Source of the DNA: DASYQV01 sp036005125
GTDB taxonomy: Bacteria; Acidobacteriota; Vicinamibacteria; Vicinamibacterales; UBA2999
DNA length: 37,670 nt
Direction of reading: 5' to 3'
NCBI GenBank assembly: GCA_036005125.1
Contig: DASYQV010000109.1
Span: 1 to 37,670 of the forward strand
Position numbers and translations under genes: made by a program. This document shows, one piece after another, positions 13,457-22,402 of the stretch (positions are counted from its first letter, which is position 1; each line of letters begins with the position of its first letter). The notes under the pieces are model-generated. The model worked only from the letters and a program-made list of their open reading frames with translations. It had not been told where the DNA came from and searched no databases.

Positions 13457-13579
13457 CGACAGTTTGGTCTGCAGCACGTTGTGCACCACCAACTGAGAAG
13501 CCGATCCAGGGGTCCCGCCCCGAACCTGCTACGTGTGCCTCGTTGAAATCGATCCTTTGATTGACCGCGTCTGAAAGAT

Positions 13580-14206
13580 TCAGCCTCTCGAAGCGATCTG
13601 CAGGCACCACTTCGAATTGAAGCGGCTGCATGTGGAGTCTGCGGCGACGGCCAGTCGTACGCCGACTGCCGCAGTGGCTGCCAACACCACATACATGACC
13701 ATTCCGAACGCCCGGATGTCGAAACGCCAGCGCCGCGACACGCCCGGCAAGTGGTCGAGAGGCTGGCGCGCTCGCGCGGCCGGCCGTCGAGCGCGCGGCT
13801 CTAGCCCTGCGAGATGAAGACGTCCCCGCCGGCGCCGGCAATGGCCGCATAGAGGGCCGCAAACCAGACAGGCGGCAGCATCGCGTGAGAGGCGCCGACG
13901 TCGAGCGCGTTCCTCACGAGTGACGAGAGCACCGTGGGAAGGAAGAACAGGACTTCGACCAACAGAACGACCGTGACGATCTGCAGCACCGTGCCCAGCC
14001 ATGCGGCCGCGTTCGGTCCCGCGCAGAGCGCAACGACGCCGCGAATCGCCACGAGCGTGAAGAAGACGAACAAAGGCAGTGTTCAGCAGCCGCCGCACGG
14101 CGCCGGTCGAGAGCAGGCGGAACTGTCGCGAGTCCGGGGCCCCCACCGCGCGTGATGTGCGCGGTGGGGTGGGGTTGCGATCGGGTGACGAAGGAACCCC
14201 TGTCAT
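13580..14206 (-). pseudogene. Frameshifted ABC-transporter permease remnant
   Basis: The start ATG overlaps the upstream ATPase stop as ATGA, as in an intact operon. The first about 45 residues (MTGVPSSPDRNPTPPRTSRA... RRLLNTA) are in one frame. The hydrophobic continuation FVFFTLVAIRGVVALCAG, TVVLLVEVLFFLPTVLSSLVRNALD and LPPVWFAALYAAIAGAG is in another frame (13801-14073), ending at a stop. A further hydrophobic piece, MVMYVVLAATAAVGVRLAVA, lies back in the first frame near 13640-13700. The mature family is several hundred residues long. Two or more frameshifts plus internal loss make this a pseudogene. Confidence 0.65.
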
Positions 14207-14385
14207 GACGCCGCGACTTCGGCAAGCTCGCGGCCGATTCGATCGACGTCCTGATTGACCGCGAGCGTGGCAAACACCTGCTCGAGCGACGCCGCGCGGG
14301 AGAGCTCCCGCAGGCGCGTCACCGAATCGTGAGCCACTACACGTCCCTCGTGGAGGATAAGGACCTGCTCGCAGACAGGAGAAAG
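14203..14385 (-). pseudogene. C-terminal stub of an ABC-transporter ATPase
   Basis: The readable tail LSPVCEQVLILHEGRVVAHD through SLEQVFATLAVNQDVDRIG is the end of an NatA/CcmA-like ATPase: the segment after the H-loop, with the GRVVAxG turn and SLEEVF motif. Walker A, the signature and Walker B are all missing. The left break is at a polypyrimidine heptamer array, beyond which the S46 peptidase begins. A deletion therefore removed about 200 codons. Confidence 0.7.
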
Positions 14386-14400
14386 GACGAAGAGCGCTTT

Positions 14401-14440
14401 TTCCTTCTTCCTCCTACCTCCTTCCTCCTGCCTCCTGCGT
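14401..14440. repeat. TTCCTCC-type heptamer array at a deletion junction
   Basis: TTCCTCC, TACCTCC, TTCCTCC, TGCCTCC and TGCGTTC repeat at a 7-bp period. On the minus strand they encode the last codons and the TAG stop of the S46 peptidase, and they mark the breakpoint of the ATPase remnant. Confidence 0.7.
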
Positions 14441-16528
14441 TCCCAGCAGCTCGCCCACGAGTGTCTGCGCATCATAGAGCTTGGCCAGCGCCTCGACGAT
14501 CGCGGCAACGTGCACCGCAATGGCGCGGCTGCCTTCGGCTTCGTCGATGTATAGATACCGATTCGGCAGCTTCTGCTGGTTGCTGTCGAAGTTGAGGCCG
14601 ACCAGCTCCGCGTTGCGGTTGACGATGGGACTGCCCGAGTTGCCGCCGATCGTGTCGACTGTGTACACGAAGTTGAGAGGAGTCGCCAGGTTCAAGCGGT
14701 CGCGCCCCGTGTTCCATCGCGCAGGTAGATTGTAGGGCGGTTTCTCGCCGAAGCCCTCCGCCCGGTCGTACAGACCGTAGAAGGTTGTCTTCCAGGGGAC
14801 CAGCGTGGTGTCCTCTTCGTAGCCGAGCACGCGGCCATAGCCGAGCCTGAGGGTGAACGTCGCATCGGGATAGACGGTCTTTCCGTACGCGGCAAAGCGC
14901 GCCGCCGCGATCTGCTGGCCGGCGCTCGTCTCGACGCTCCTGAGGCGCTGGTCCTGCCAGTCACGCAGCTCGCGCAGCACGGGCTCGACGCGGCGCGCCA
15001 GCGCGATCACTGGATCCTGCGATCGCCGGATCGTGTCCGGCCCGCCATCGAGCAGCGCCTTGCGCTCGGCTACGTCCACGAGCTTCGTTCCCTGAGCCAC
15101 GGCGCGCGCCACCTCCGACGCAGTGTGGCCGTCGAGCGCCGCCTTGACGAACGGATCGGCGGCGCCGAGCGTGCGCTGCGCGTCATCGAGCCAGCCTGCG
15201 AGCACCGCCTCCTCGAGATCCGGATAGATCGGCGCGGTCGAGAGCAGCGCGAACCGCACGCCTTCCAGCCGCGAGTCGCGGAACTCCTCGAGCCGCTTCT
15301 CGTTCGGCCTGCCAATCTCCTCCGCGTAGCGCACCAGGGTTGTCGCGTAAGCACCGAGCCGCGATACGCCGAGCGTCGAAAACGCCAGGCGCGGCGCCCG
15401 TTGCGGCAGCTCGCCGTATATCGCGTCAATCCGGCTCCACGCGCTCGCGTACGCCCGTTGCCACTCGGGGTTGTCCGAGACCCTGGCGCGGAGCGCCCGT
15501 TCCTCTGCTTCCTTCTTCGCGATCATTCGCGGGTTCTCGAGACCCTGCTGCTGTCCGACGAGCCGCTTGAGCGAGTTCTCGAGCGAGCGGATCGTTCCTG
15601 CCGCCCGTCGTGCCGCTTCCGGGCTGCTTTTCCCGTACCTCGCGAGCGCATCACGTCGCGACTCCCAGACTTTCTTCTGCAGGGGATTGCCGATGTCGCG
15701 CTGGTATGTAATCTGCGTCAGGGTCAGCAGGCGATCGGTTGACCCGGGGTGTCCGGACAGCACGACGAACTCACCATCGGACGGTCCAGTCGACGACCAG
15801 TGCAGAAAGTGCTCGGTCCGGGCGGGCACGCCGTTTTCGTACACGCGGAGGAACGTGACGTCGAGATCGTGCCGTGGAAACGTGAAATTGTCGTAGTCGC
15901 CGCCGTAGTACCCGATTTGCTCTTCGACCGCGAAGACGAGCCGGACGTCCGTGTACCGTTTGTATCGATACAGCCAGTACTCACCGCCGCTGTACAGCGT
16001 CACCACATCCGAGCGCAGCCCTGTCTTGTCGAAGGACTCTTTTTCGATTGTCGCGATTGCCGCACGTCGTGCGGCAGCGGCGTCCGCATCGCTCGCACCG
16101 GGCCTGGCGGCCGACTGGACGCGTCTGGTCACGTCTTCGTACGACAGGAGCACGTTGGCTTCGAGGTCGGGGCACTTCAACTCGTCGGCACGCGTGCGCG
16201 CGTAGAATCCGTCGCGCACCAGATCGCGCGCGGCCGTCGACAGCTTCTGAAGCTGACCGCCCGCCACATGCTGGTTCGTCAGCACGAGGCCGTTCGCCGA
16301 GACGAACGACGCGCTGCCGCCCCCGCCGCCGCCGTCGATGAGGCGGACGGACGACAGCCGGAGATGATCGAGCCACGCGTCGGTCGGCTCGAAACCATAC
16401 CGTTCCTTCCAGAGCTTCCGCGGCGCGTTGTCGAACGTCCACATCCCCTCGTCCGCGCGCGGTCCGGATGCGCACACGAGCGCCAGCAGCAGCACGCCGC
16501 CACAACGGTGAGGCCAACGGATCGTCAT
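14414..16528 (-). CDS. S46 family dipeptidyl-peptidase (DPP7/DPP11-like)
   Basis: 704 residues, the normal size for S46 serine peptidases that remove dipeptides from the N-terminus of oligopeptides in the periplasm. A signal peptide (GGVLLLALVCASGPRADEG) is followed by the early S46 landmark GMWTFDNAPRKLWKERYGF. The triad is visible: His87 in LTNQHVAGG, Asp in FPRHDLDVTF, and Ser631 in GGNSGSPIVN. The residue after FD in GLNFDSN falls where DPP7 has Gly and DPP11 Arg; here it is Ser. The start is placed at the ATG after GAGGAGCGGCCT rather than at a TTG six codons upstream. The C-terminus is written by the heptamer array. Confidence 0.92.
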   Translation of the reverse strand: MTIRWPHRCGGVLLLALVCASGPRADEGMWTFDNAPRKLWKERYGFEPTDAWLDHLRLSSVRLIDGGGGGGSASFVSANGLVLTNQHVAGGQLQKLSTAARDLVRDGFYARTRADELKCPDLEANVLLSYEDVTRRVQSAARPGASDADAAAARRAAIATIEKESFDKTGLRSDVVTLYSGGEYWLYRYKRYTDVRLVFAVEEQIGYYGGDYDNFTFPRHDLDVTFLRVYENGVPARTEHFLHWSSTGPSDGEFVVLSGHPGSTDRLLTLTQITYQRDIGNPLQKKVWESRRDALARYGKSSPEAARRAAGTIRSLENSLKRLVGQQQGLENPRMIAKKEAEERALRARVSDNPEWQRAYASAWSRIDAIYGELPQRAPRLAFSTLGVSRLGAYATTLVRYAEEIGRPNEKRLEEFRDSRLEGVRFALLSTAPIYPDLEEAVLAGWLDDAQRTLGAADPFVKAALDGHTASEVARAVAQGTKLVDVAERKALLDGGPDTIRRSQDPVIALARRVEPVLRELRDWQDQRLRSVETSAGQQIAAARFAAYGKTVYPDATFTLRLGYGRVLGYEEDTTLVPWKTTFYGLYDRAEGFGEKPPYNLPARWNTGRDRLNLATPLNFVYTVDTIGGNSGSPIVNRNAELVGLNFDSNQQKLPNRYLYIDEAEGSRAIAVHVAAIVEALAKLYDAQTLVGELLGTQEAGGRR

Positions 16529-16569
16529 AGGCCGCTCCTCGGCCAATCATACAGAAGTGGATACGGAAC

Positions 16570-17592
16570 CTACTTGTGATTTGTCCCCGTATGCACGTGG
16601 CGTGGTCCGAAGAGGCTGAACAGGTAGGACAGCGCGGGCAGCAGTATCACGGCCCCTATTGCTACGACCTGCAGCAGCAGCACCAGCACCTGCCTGGGCG
16701 CCGAGCTCGACTGAATGGTGACGTGTCCCCAGATCAAATACGGATACTGCGCGAGCGCCCACCCCCAAACGATCAGAGCGACTTGAGCCGCCGCGGCCAC
16801 GCGTGCCGCGCGGAAGCGGCGCATCCACAACATCATCGCGGTCGCAAAGGCGGCCGCCCCGGTTGCCACATGGAGCGGGACTGCCCACGCCGACCGCGTC
16901 AGGGACGCCCTGACATGCGGCGCCTCGCCCGCCAGCAGGAATACGATCAGGGCCATGACACCGGCGAGCGCGCCCGCGGTCAGGGCTCGTGCCCGGAACA
17001 GATCACTGATATCCCGAGTGGCTTCCAACGTCAGATAGACCGCGGCCAGATACGCAAACAGTACCAACGCGAAGAATCCGACCGAGATGGCGAAGGGTGT
17101 CAGCCAGGGGGCCAGGTACATCGATCGAAAACTCGATGCTTCGGGATCGAATCGTCCCTCCGTGATTGCGCCGACGATGATGCCGAGAAGTACAGGGGTG
17201 ATCGTGCTGGCGCCCGCGAAGACGAGCCCCCATCGGCCCGAGAAGCGTTCGTCGCCCGGTCCGTAGGCGCGGAACACGAACGCCGATCCTCTCAGGACGA
17301 TCCCGAGCAGTGTCAGCATCAACGGAATGTGCAGGTGCACGCTCAGCCAGCCAAACGCTCGTGGAAAGGCCGTGAAGAGAATGGTGACGACGAGGATGAG
17401 CCACACGTGATTGGCTTCCCATACAGGTGCGATGGCGCGCGAGATCGTCGCGCGCTGTTCGGGCGCGCTCCTGCCCGTGGCGAGCAGATCCCACACTCCA
17501 CCGCCGTAGTCTGCACCTCCGAGAAGCGCGTAAGCCGTCAGCGCGAGAACCATGACGACGGCGAGAAGAAAAGCGGGATCCGGCACGGTCAC
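16570..17592 (-). CDS. cydB: Cytochrome bd-type quinol oxidase subunit II
   Basis: 340 residues with eight or nine membrane helices. It begins PAFLLAVVMVLALTAYALLGGADYGGGVWDLLA, the hallmark CydB helix, then APVWEANHVWLILVVTILFTAFP and GSAFVFRAYG. It is the smaller, haem-free subunit pairing with CydA in the cytoplasmic membrane. The first helices and length fit the cyanide-insensitive (CIO) branch. The GTG at 17592 lies 1 nt after the cydA stop; another GTG two codons later is better spaced from GAGGTGA, so either may be used. It is the second gene of a tight cydAB operon. Confidence 0.93.
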   Translation of the reverse strand: MTVPDPAFLLAVVMVLALTAYALLGGADYGGGVWDLLATGRSAPEQRATISRAIAPVWEANHVWLILVVTILFTAFPRAFGWLSVHLHIPLMLTLLGIVLRGSAFVFRAYGPGDERFSGRWGLVFAGASTITPVLLGIIVGAITEGRFDPEASSFRSMYLAPWLTPFAISVGFFALVLFAYLAAVYLTLEATRDISDLFRARALTAGALAGVMALIVFLLAGEAPHVRASLTRSAWAVPLHVATGAAAFATAMMLWMRRFRAARVAAAAQVALIVWGWALAQYPYLIWGHVTIQSSSAPRQVLVLLLQVVAIGAVILLPALSYLFSLFGPRHVHTGTNHK

Positions 17593-17593
17593 C

Positions 17594-18886
17594 TCAAGGG
17601 TGGATCTCGATGACTTGGCGGCGAATCAGCGCGGCGACGATCACCGCCAGCGCGACATAGACCGTCGTGACGGCGACGAGCGATACCACCAGGCCCGGCA
17701 TGGGTGTCACCGCTTCCGACGTGCGCATCACACCCTGAACGATCCACGGCTGCCGTCCAAGTTCGGTGACCATCCAACCCGCCTCGATGGCCACGAATCC
17801 GAGCGGCGTCGACAGGACGAGGATCCCCAGAAATGGACGCGAGTTGAAGACGCGGTGCCGCCATGCCAGCCACGCACCCCATACCGCCACGGCGGCCAGG
17901 AACACGCCGATGGCCGCCATCAGTTGAAACGCAAGGTGCACGAACACGACAGGAGGCCAGTTCTCCCGCGGAACGTCATTGAGGCCGGTCACCGTTCGGT
18001 CGGCATCGCCGTGCGCGAGCATGCTGAGACCGCCGGGGATCTCGATGGCGTACGGCGTCCGACGCGTGTCGACGTCTGGCACGCCGCCGAGGCGCAGCGG
18101 CGCGCGTGCCCGGGTCTCGAACTGGCCTTCCATGGCGGCCAGCTTCGCGGGCTGCGTGCGCGCCACCACGCGCCCGGCGAAGTCGCCCGACACCGGCTGC
18201 AGCAGGGCCGGGATCAGTCCGATCCACAACGCGACGGTCAGCGCGGAGCGATGCAGCGCCTGTTCGCGACCGATTAACAACAGTCGTGCATGAATGCCGG
18301 CAACGGCCAGCCCTACTGCCATGTATGCGGCCATCAGCATGTGCAGCACCTGCGCGCCGGCCGCCGGGTTCAGCATGGCTGCGACCGGATTCACGTCGAC
18401 AACCTGCCCGTCGACAGTGCGAAACCCGGCTGGCGTGTTCATCCACGCATTCGCCGTGACGACGAACACGCCCGAGAACGCGCCGCTTGCGGCAACGAGG
18501 ATACCGGCGCTCAGATGCACGCGGCCGCCGACCCGGTCCCACCCGTACAAATAAATGCCGAGGAAGATCGCCTCGAGGAAGAACGCGAACCCCTCCAGCG
18601 AAAACGGCATGCCGATGATCGGTCCGGCGTACTCCATGAAGCGCGGCCACAGCAGGCCGAGCTCGAACGACAGGACAGTCCCTGATACGGCGCCCACCGC
18701 GAAGAAAATCGCCGTCCCCTTCGCCCAGCGCCTGGTCAGATCGATGTAGGTGGCGTTGCCCGTCCGCAGCCACAGCGCCTCGGCGACGACCATCATCACC
18801 GGCATCGCCATCCCGATCACGGCGAATATGATGTGAAACGCGAGCGAGACGCCCATCTGCCAACGGGCCGCGAGGAGCGAGTCCAT
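17594..18886 (-). CDS. cydA: Cytochrome bd-type quinol oxidase subunit I
   Basis: 430 residues with about nine helices. His18 in SLAFHIIFAVIGM and His182 in QVLHMLMAAYMAVG match haem ligands. Glu residues in LEGFAFFLEAIFLGIYLYGWDR line the proton path. The Q-loop between helices 6 and 7 is short, and the marker GWMVTELGRQPW replaces the E. coli GWxVAExGRQPW. These two features indicate the CIO-type oxidase rather than the long-loop E. coli type. It oxidises quinol and reduces O2 to water with high oxygen affinity. The 170 bp upstream contain no gene. Confidence 0.95.
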   Translation of the reverse strand: MDSLLAARWQMGVSLAFHIIFAVIGMAMPVMMVVAEALWLRTGNATYIDLTRRWAKGTAIFFAVGAVSGTVLSFELGLLWPRFMEYAGPIIGMPFSLEGFAFFLEAIFLGIYLYGWDRVGGRVHLSAGILVAASGAFSGVFVVTANAWMNTPAGFRTVDGQVVDVNPVAAMLNPAAGAQVLHMLMAAYMAVGLAVAGIHARLLLIGREQALHRSALTVALWIGLIPALLQPVSGDFAGRVVARTQPAKLAAMEGQFETRARAPLRLGGVPDVDTRRTPYAIEIPGGLSMLAHGDADRTVTGLNDVPRENWPPVVFVHLAFQLMAAIGVFLAAVAVWGAWLAWRHRVFNSRPFLGILVLSTPLGFVAIEAGWMVTELGRQPWIVQGVMRTSEAVTPMPGLVVSLVAVTTVYVALAVIVAALIRRQVIEIHP

Positions 18887-19055
18887 GTCGTAAATGGTGT
18901 TGTTGAGCGAGCGCCGATCGAATCGGGTGGCGCCATTCCGATCGTACTTGCGGTTGACGTGCTCACGACCTGTCGCCGCGGCGTGCCCTGGTATCGACGT
19001 TATCGATGACCCAGGCGCTTGACCGTAATCGGCGCGCGAGAATCGCGAGAAGTTC

Positions 19056-20678
19056 CTACCGCCCGCACCCCGCGCCGAGCGTCCACTCGCCGCTCGCAGC
19101 CTGTCGCCAGTATCGAACGCGTGGCGCAGGCGCGTCGGTGTACGCGGGAACGTGGACGAAGCTGTAGCAGGGCGGCAGATCCTCGGGCGAGAGCGAGCGC
19201 AGCAGATCCCGGTCCGACAGCCCGCGCTCGGTCTTGAGACGCTCCAACTGCACCGGCGTAATCGTGCGCTGCCAGGCGCCGCCGTTCACCACGTTGGGTC
19301 GCAGCGCCCCGCGAACCGGCGAGAACCCCTCCATCGGAATCTTCAACAGCCCGCCGCTGATGAAGTTCGCGTTGTCCTGCGCGCGATCGGGCAGATGGGT
19401 ATGGCCGTGCACGAAGACCAGCGGTTGCGTTTTCGTCGGGAGCTGGCCGGTAACCGCCTCGATGTGGCGCATGTACATCAGATCGCGCGATCGCCAGAAG
19501 TAATCGAATATCGCACCGCGCGTGTCCGGTGAGCGCGGACACTCGGCGATCACCGGGCCTCGTGGCTGGAACTGGGTGACGAGATGTTCGAAGCGGCGGC
19601 GCGAACGACGCAGCGCCGCCCGGTAGTCGCAGATCACCGTGATCTCATCGTCGCTCATCTCCTCCATCGATCGCGCCAGATGCCCGTCGGCCAGGGCTCG
19701 CGCCGCCAGGGGTTTGAAGGGATCGTCGTCGGGGAGCGCCGAGACGAGAAAGGAAGCGCCCTGCCCGCGTACCTGCGCAAGATCCCACGTCGGCGGCTGC
19801 ACTTCACCGCCGTCGAGCTCCATCCTGAACTGCTGCCACGACGTCAGCGACAGCAGGTACCGGAGCAGCATTGCGCTCGCGCCGCCGGCGTCAAAATCCC
19901 TTTCGGCGGCCAGAGCATACTTCACGCCCATTCCCGAGAAGGCGACGTTGTCGATAATCGGATATCGCTCTTCGAGGCGGTTGTAGATGTCCTGGATCGT
20001 CCGTTCGCCCCAAGGACGGGCGAGACGGTCGCGCCCGTCACGGCGCACGATCACCTGCGGCCAGTGCTCGAACCTGTGCGGGCTGACGCCGATCTGATGA
20101 CCGTGCTCGGCGTAAACCTTGCCGTCGGACGACAGCCAGTACCCGTGAGCCGCCACCTCGACGCGGCCTGCCGGTGCAGCCAGCGCGCTCGCGACGCGGC
20201 GGCCGACCGCGCGGAAGACCAGCGCCACATCGTGGTCGCCGGGCACGAATACCACACGGTTCGATCCGGATCGCGCGAACTGTCCGAGTGCACTGATCTC
20301 CGCATCGTGCGCCGCCAGCACGCGCTGGAGGCGCGCCATCGCCTCTGCTTCCGTGCATCCAAGGTCCGGAATGGAGCCGCAGGTGATGCGGCTCGATTGC
20401 AGCAGCTCGAAAGTGTCCCCGTTCAGGATGAGATCGACGGCTCCCTTTCCGTCCTCGTCAATCGTCTTGAGAAACCCGGCGAACTCGGCGGGCCACCTGA
20501 AGTCTTCGTAGGGATGCCACGCGCCCGAGCCGTCGCGTCCTTCGCCGAAGTGAAGGTCGCTCACCACCACGATGGCGCGCGGTCGTGCGGCCGGCTGTCT
20601 GGTCATCCCTCCGGCGGCGACCGTGACAACGGCGATGGCCGCGGCTGCAAAAAACGGGGCGGCGAGGCGTCGCGCCAT
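19056..20678 (-). CDS. Exported calcineurin-like metallophosphoesterase
   Basis: 540 residues with a signal peptide (RRLAAPFFAAAAIAVVTVAAGG). The five metallophosphoesterase motifs are present: VVSDLHFGEG, LILNGDTFELL (GD), VFVPGDHDVALV (GDHD in place of GNHD), AEHGHQIG, and FVHGHTHLPD. Two metals should bind. The chain is longer than the minimal domain, with a helical insert (about 260-400) before the last motif. The substrate is unknown. The start ATG lies 4 nt after the stop of the PQQ-like propeller gene, so the two form an operon. The four-residue PGDHD variant retains the needed Asp and His. Confidence 0.88.
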   Translation of the reverse strand: MARRLAAPFFAAAAIAVVTVAAGGMTRQPAARPRAIVVVSDLHFGEGRDGSGAWHPYEDFRWPAEFAGFLKTIDEDGKGAVDLILNGDTFELLQSSRITCGSIPDLGCTEAEAMARLQRVLAAHDAEISALGQFARSGSNRVVFVPGDHDVALVFRAVGRRVASALAAPAGRVEVAAHGYWLSSDGKVYAEHGHQIGVSPHRFEHWPQVIVRRDGRDRLARPWGERTIQDIYNRLEERYPIIDNVAFSGMGVKYALAAERDFDAGGASAMLLRYLLSLTSWQQFRMELDGGEVQPPTWDLAQVRGQGASFLVSALPDDDPFKPLAARALADGHLARSMEEMSDDEITVICDYRAALRRSRRRFEHLVTQFQPRGPVIAECPRSPDTRGAIFDYFWRSRDLMYMRHIEAVTGQLPTKTQPLVFVHGHTHLPDRAQDNANFISGGLLKIPMEGFSPVRGALRPNVVNGGAWQRTITPVQLERLKTERGLSDRDLLRSLSPEDLPPCYSFVHVPAYTDAPAPRVRYWRQAASGEWTLGAGCGR

Positions 20679-20682
20679 CAAG

Positions 20683-22062
20683 TCACGACCCGGCGGCCAG
20701 CGAGAACCGCGCAATCTCGTTATCGTTGCGGACGACGATGTGGCGGTTGGCGTAGGCGGCATGCGACCACAGAACATTGGAAAGCTGTCGCCGGCGCACG
20801 TAGGGATTGGTCGGCTCGATCAGCTTCGCGCGGCTGATCTCCTGGAAGCCGGCTGGCAAGAGCTTCGCGATCACCAGTTCGCCGCGATCGTTGTTGATGA
20901 AGTAGCGATCGCCATTCCGGACGAAGAACGCGGTGCCCCACGTGGCGTGCTCTTTCAGGAGCGCGTCGGTCTTCCACACGAGCTTGCCCGTGGCGGCCTC
21001 GAGGCAGCGAAGCTGCCCGTTGTTGTCGATGCCGTACACGTAGTCGCCGTCGATCACGGGCGTGCTGATCACCGAGTTGAGGGTGTTGGGCGTGTCGTGG
21101 GTCATGCCCGGGTCCTGCTCGCCGGGGCCGCCCCACAGGAGCTCGGCGGCCGGCCTGGTTTGATCCAGCTTGAGCATGCGGGCACCGCCGTGCTGCGATG
21201 TGAAAAACAGGTAGGGACCCCTCTGCACGGGCGTGGCAACCACTATCCCCATCTGGACGCGGTGCGAGATCTGCCAGTAGACCTTCCCGGTTGCCGGATC
21301 GAGCGCGGCGAATCCCTCGGGGTGGAAGAGAATCAGTTGCCGCGCGCCGCCTGCCTCGATGATCACCGGCTGGTTGTAGCCAGGCTCCGTGTCGGACGAC
21401 AGCGAGCGCCAGATCTCCGCGCCGGTGACCTTGTTGAGCGCGATGACCTTGCCGTCAGGCTCGCCGCCTACCAGGCAGATCAGCCGATCGCCGTCGACGA
21501 GCGGCGCGCCGGACATTCCCCACGCGGGAACGGAGGCATTGAAATCCTTGACGTAGTCCTTCTGCCACAGCACGCGGCCCGATTTCACATCGAGCGCGAA
21601 CAGCTGGCCCATGGCTCCGAGCACGTAGACGCGATCCCCATCGACCGTCGGCGCGGCGCGCGGGCCGATGGCATAGACCAGTTGCAGGCCGCTGTAGTTC
21701 GTGTCCCACTCGTGCGTCCAGAGAATCTTCCCGGTGGTCTCGTCAAGGGCGACCGCGCGTTCGATCGCCTGATTGGCTTTGACGCGGCGCGAGTCGGTGA
21801 CGAACACGCGGCCGCCCGCAACCACAGGTCCCGAGTAGCCCGCGTAGATTGGCGTACGCCATGCGGCCGTGAGCCCGCCTTCAGGGAACTTGTCGAGGAT
21901 GCCCGTCTCGCTCCAGACCCCAAGACGGCCCTTGCCGCGCCACTCCGGCCATTCGTCGGCTGCCAGCCGCACCGCTCCCGTGGCGATCAGCAGGACAAGA
22001 GACAGGAAGGCCGACACGCGCGGTCGGCAAGACGCGCCGAACGAGAACACCTGTCGACGCAT
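20683..22062 (-). CDS. Exported BamB/PQQ-like beta-propeller protein
   Basis: 459 residues after a signal peptide (SAFLSLVLLIATGAVRLAADEW). EWPEWRGKGRLGVW is the usual start of this acidobacterial/planctomycete family. PQQ-type blades follow, such as VALDETTGKILWTHEWDT, FALDVKSGRVLWQKD, IALNKVTGAEIWRS, AALDPATGKVYWQ and RCLEAATGKLVWKTD, giving about seven repeats. No PQQ-coordinating dehydrogenase residues are recognised, so a binding or scaffold role is more likely than catalysis. The start ATG follows GGGGGATGG. A longer frame runs upstream through the heptamer array and is not supported. Confidence 0.82.
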   Translation of the reverse strand: MRRQVFSFGASCRPRVSAFLSLVLLIATGAVRLAADEWPEWRGKGRLGVWSETGILDKFPEGGLTAAWRTPIYAGYSGPVVAGGRVFVTDSRRVKANQAIERAVALDETTGKILWTHEWDTNYSGLQLVYAIGPRAAPTVDGDRVYVLGAMGQLFALDVKSGRVLWQKDYVKDFNASVPAWGMSGAPLVDGDRLICLVGGEPDGKVIALNKVTGAEIWRSLSSDTEPGYNQPVIIEAGGARQLILFHPEGFAALDPATGKVYWQISHRVQMGIVVATPVQRGPYLFFTSQHGGARMLKLDQTRPAAELLWGGPGEQDPGMTHDTPNTLNSVISTPVIDGDYVYGIDNNGQLRCLEAATGKLVWKTDALLKEHATWGTAFFVRNGDRYFINNDRGELVIAKLLPAGFQEISRAKLIEPTNPYVRRRQLSNVLWSHAAYANRHIVVRNDNEIARFSLAAGS

Positions 22063-22087
22063 GCGCCATCCCCCGTTTAATGAGACC

Positions 22088-22164
22088 ATTCTTGATTCGT
22101 GATTCGTGATTCTTGATTGGGGGTCCGATCGGAAATCAAGAATCATGCATCACGAATCATGAAT
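22088..22164. repeat. GTGATTC heptamer array forming a 31-bp inverted repeat
   Basis: Arms 22088-22118 and 22134-22164 match at 28 of 31 positions with a 15-nt loop. Each arm is made of GATTCGT/GATTCTT heptamers. It lies upstream of the BamB-like gene (minus) and the small membrane protein (plus). Confidence 0.8.
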
Positions 22165-22242
22165 AATCCGGATTAAGGCATCGACAACATCACGAGGCTG
22201 GGCAGTATATCAAGGCTCGAGGCTCGCGTCGGGCTTGTGAGA

Positions 22243-22337
22243 ACCAGCCAAGGGGCTCCGCCCCTTGATATCTTCCACCCCAACGCGCCAAAAACGCGCG
22301 TTGGGGACCCCGGACCGGGCAGAGCCCCTCGGCTGGT
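22243..22337. repeat. Nested palindromic element (16-bp outer, 11-bp inner stem)
   Basis: The outer arms ACCAGCCAAGGGGCTC (22243-22258) and GAGCCCCTCGGCTGGT (22322-22337) pair at 15 of 16. Inside, CCCCAACGCGC (22278-22288) and GCGCGTTGGGG (22296-22306) pair perfectly. The left part shares GGGCTCCGCCC plus TTGATA with the hairpin at 7226. This is likely a dispersed repeat or a structured leader of the gene that starts 65 bp later. Confidence 0.65.
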
Positions 22338-22402
22338 TAGACCGGCGTCTTTTGGCGCGCTTCGCGCTAAACGTGCCGCGCGGCCGCGGGAGGAGTGCGC
22401 AC

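Noticed and set aside
18887..19055. Regulatory site for cydAB (ATCGA-N5-TCGAT inverted repeat)
   Set aside because: Arms are only 5 bp and match no known Rex, FNR or ArcA consensus; too weak to report as a site.
20572..22080. Plus-strand open frame of 502 codons
   Set aside because: Antisense to the propeller protein, whose repeats and signal peptide are clear; the plus-strand product has no recognisable domain.
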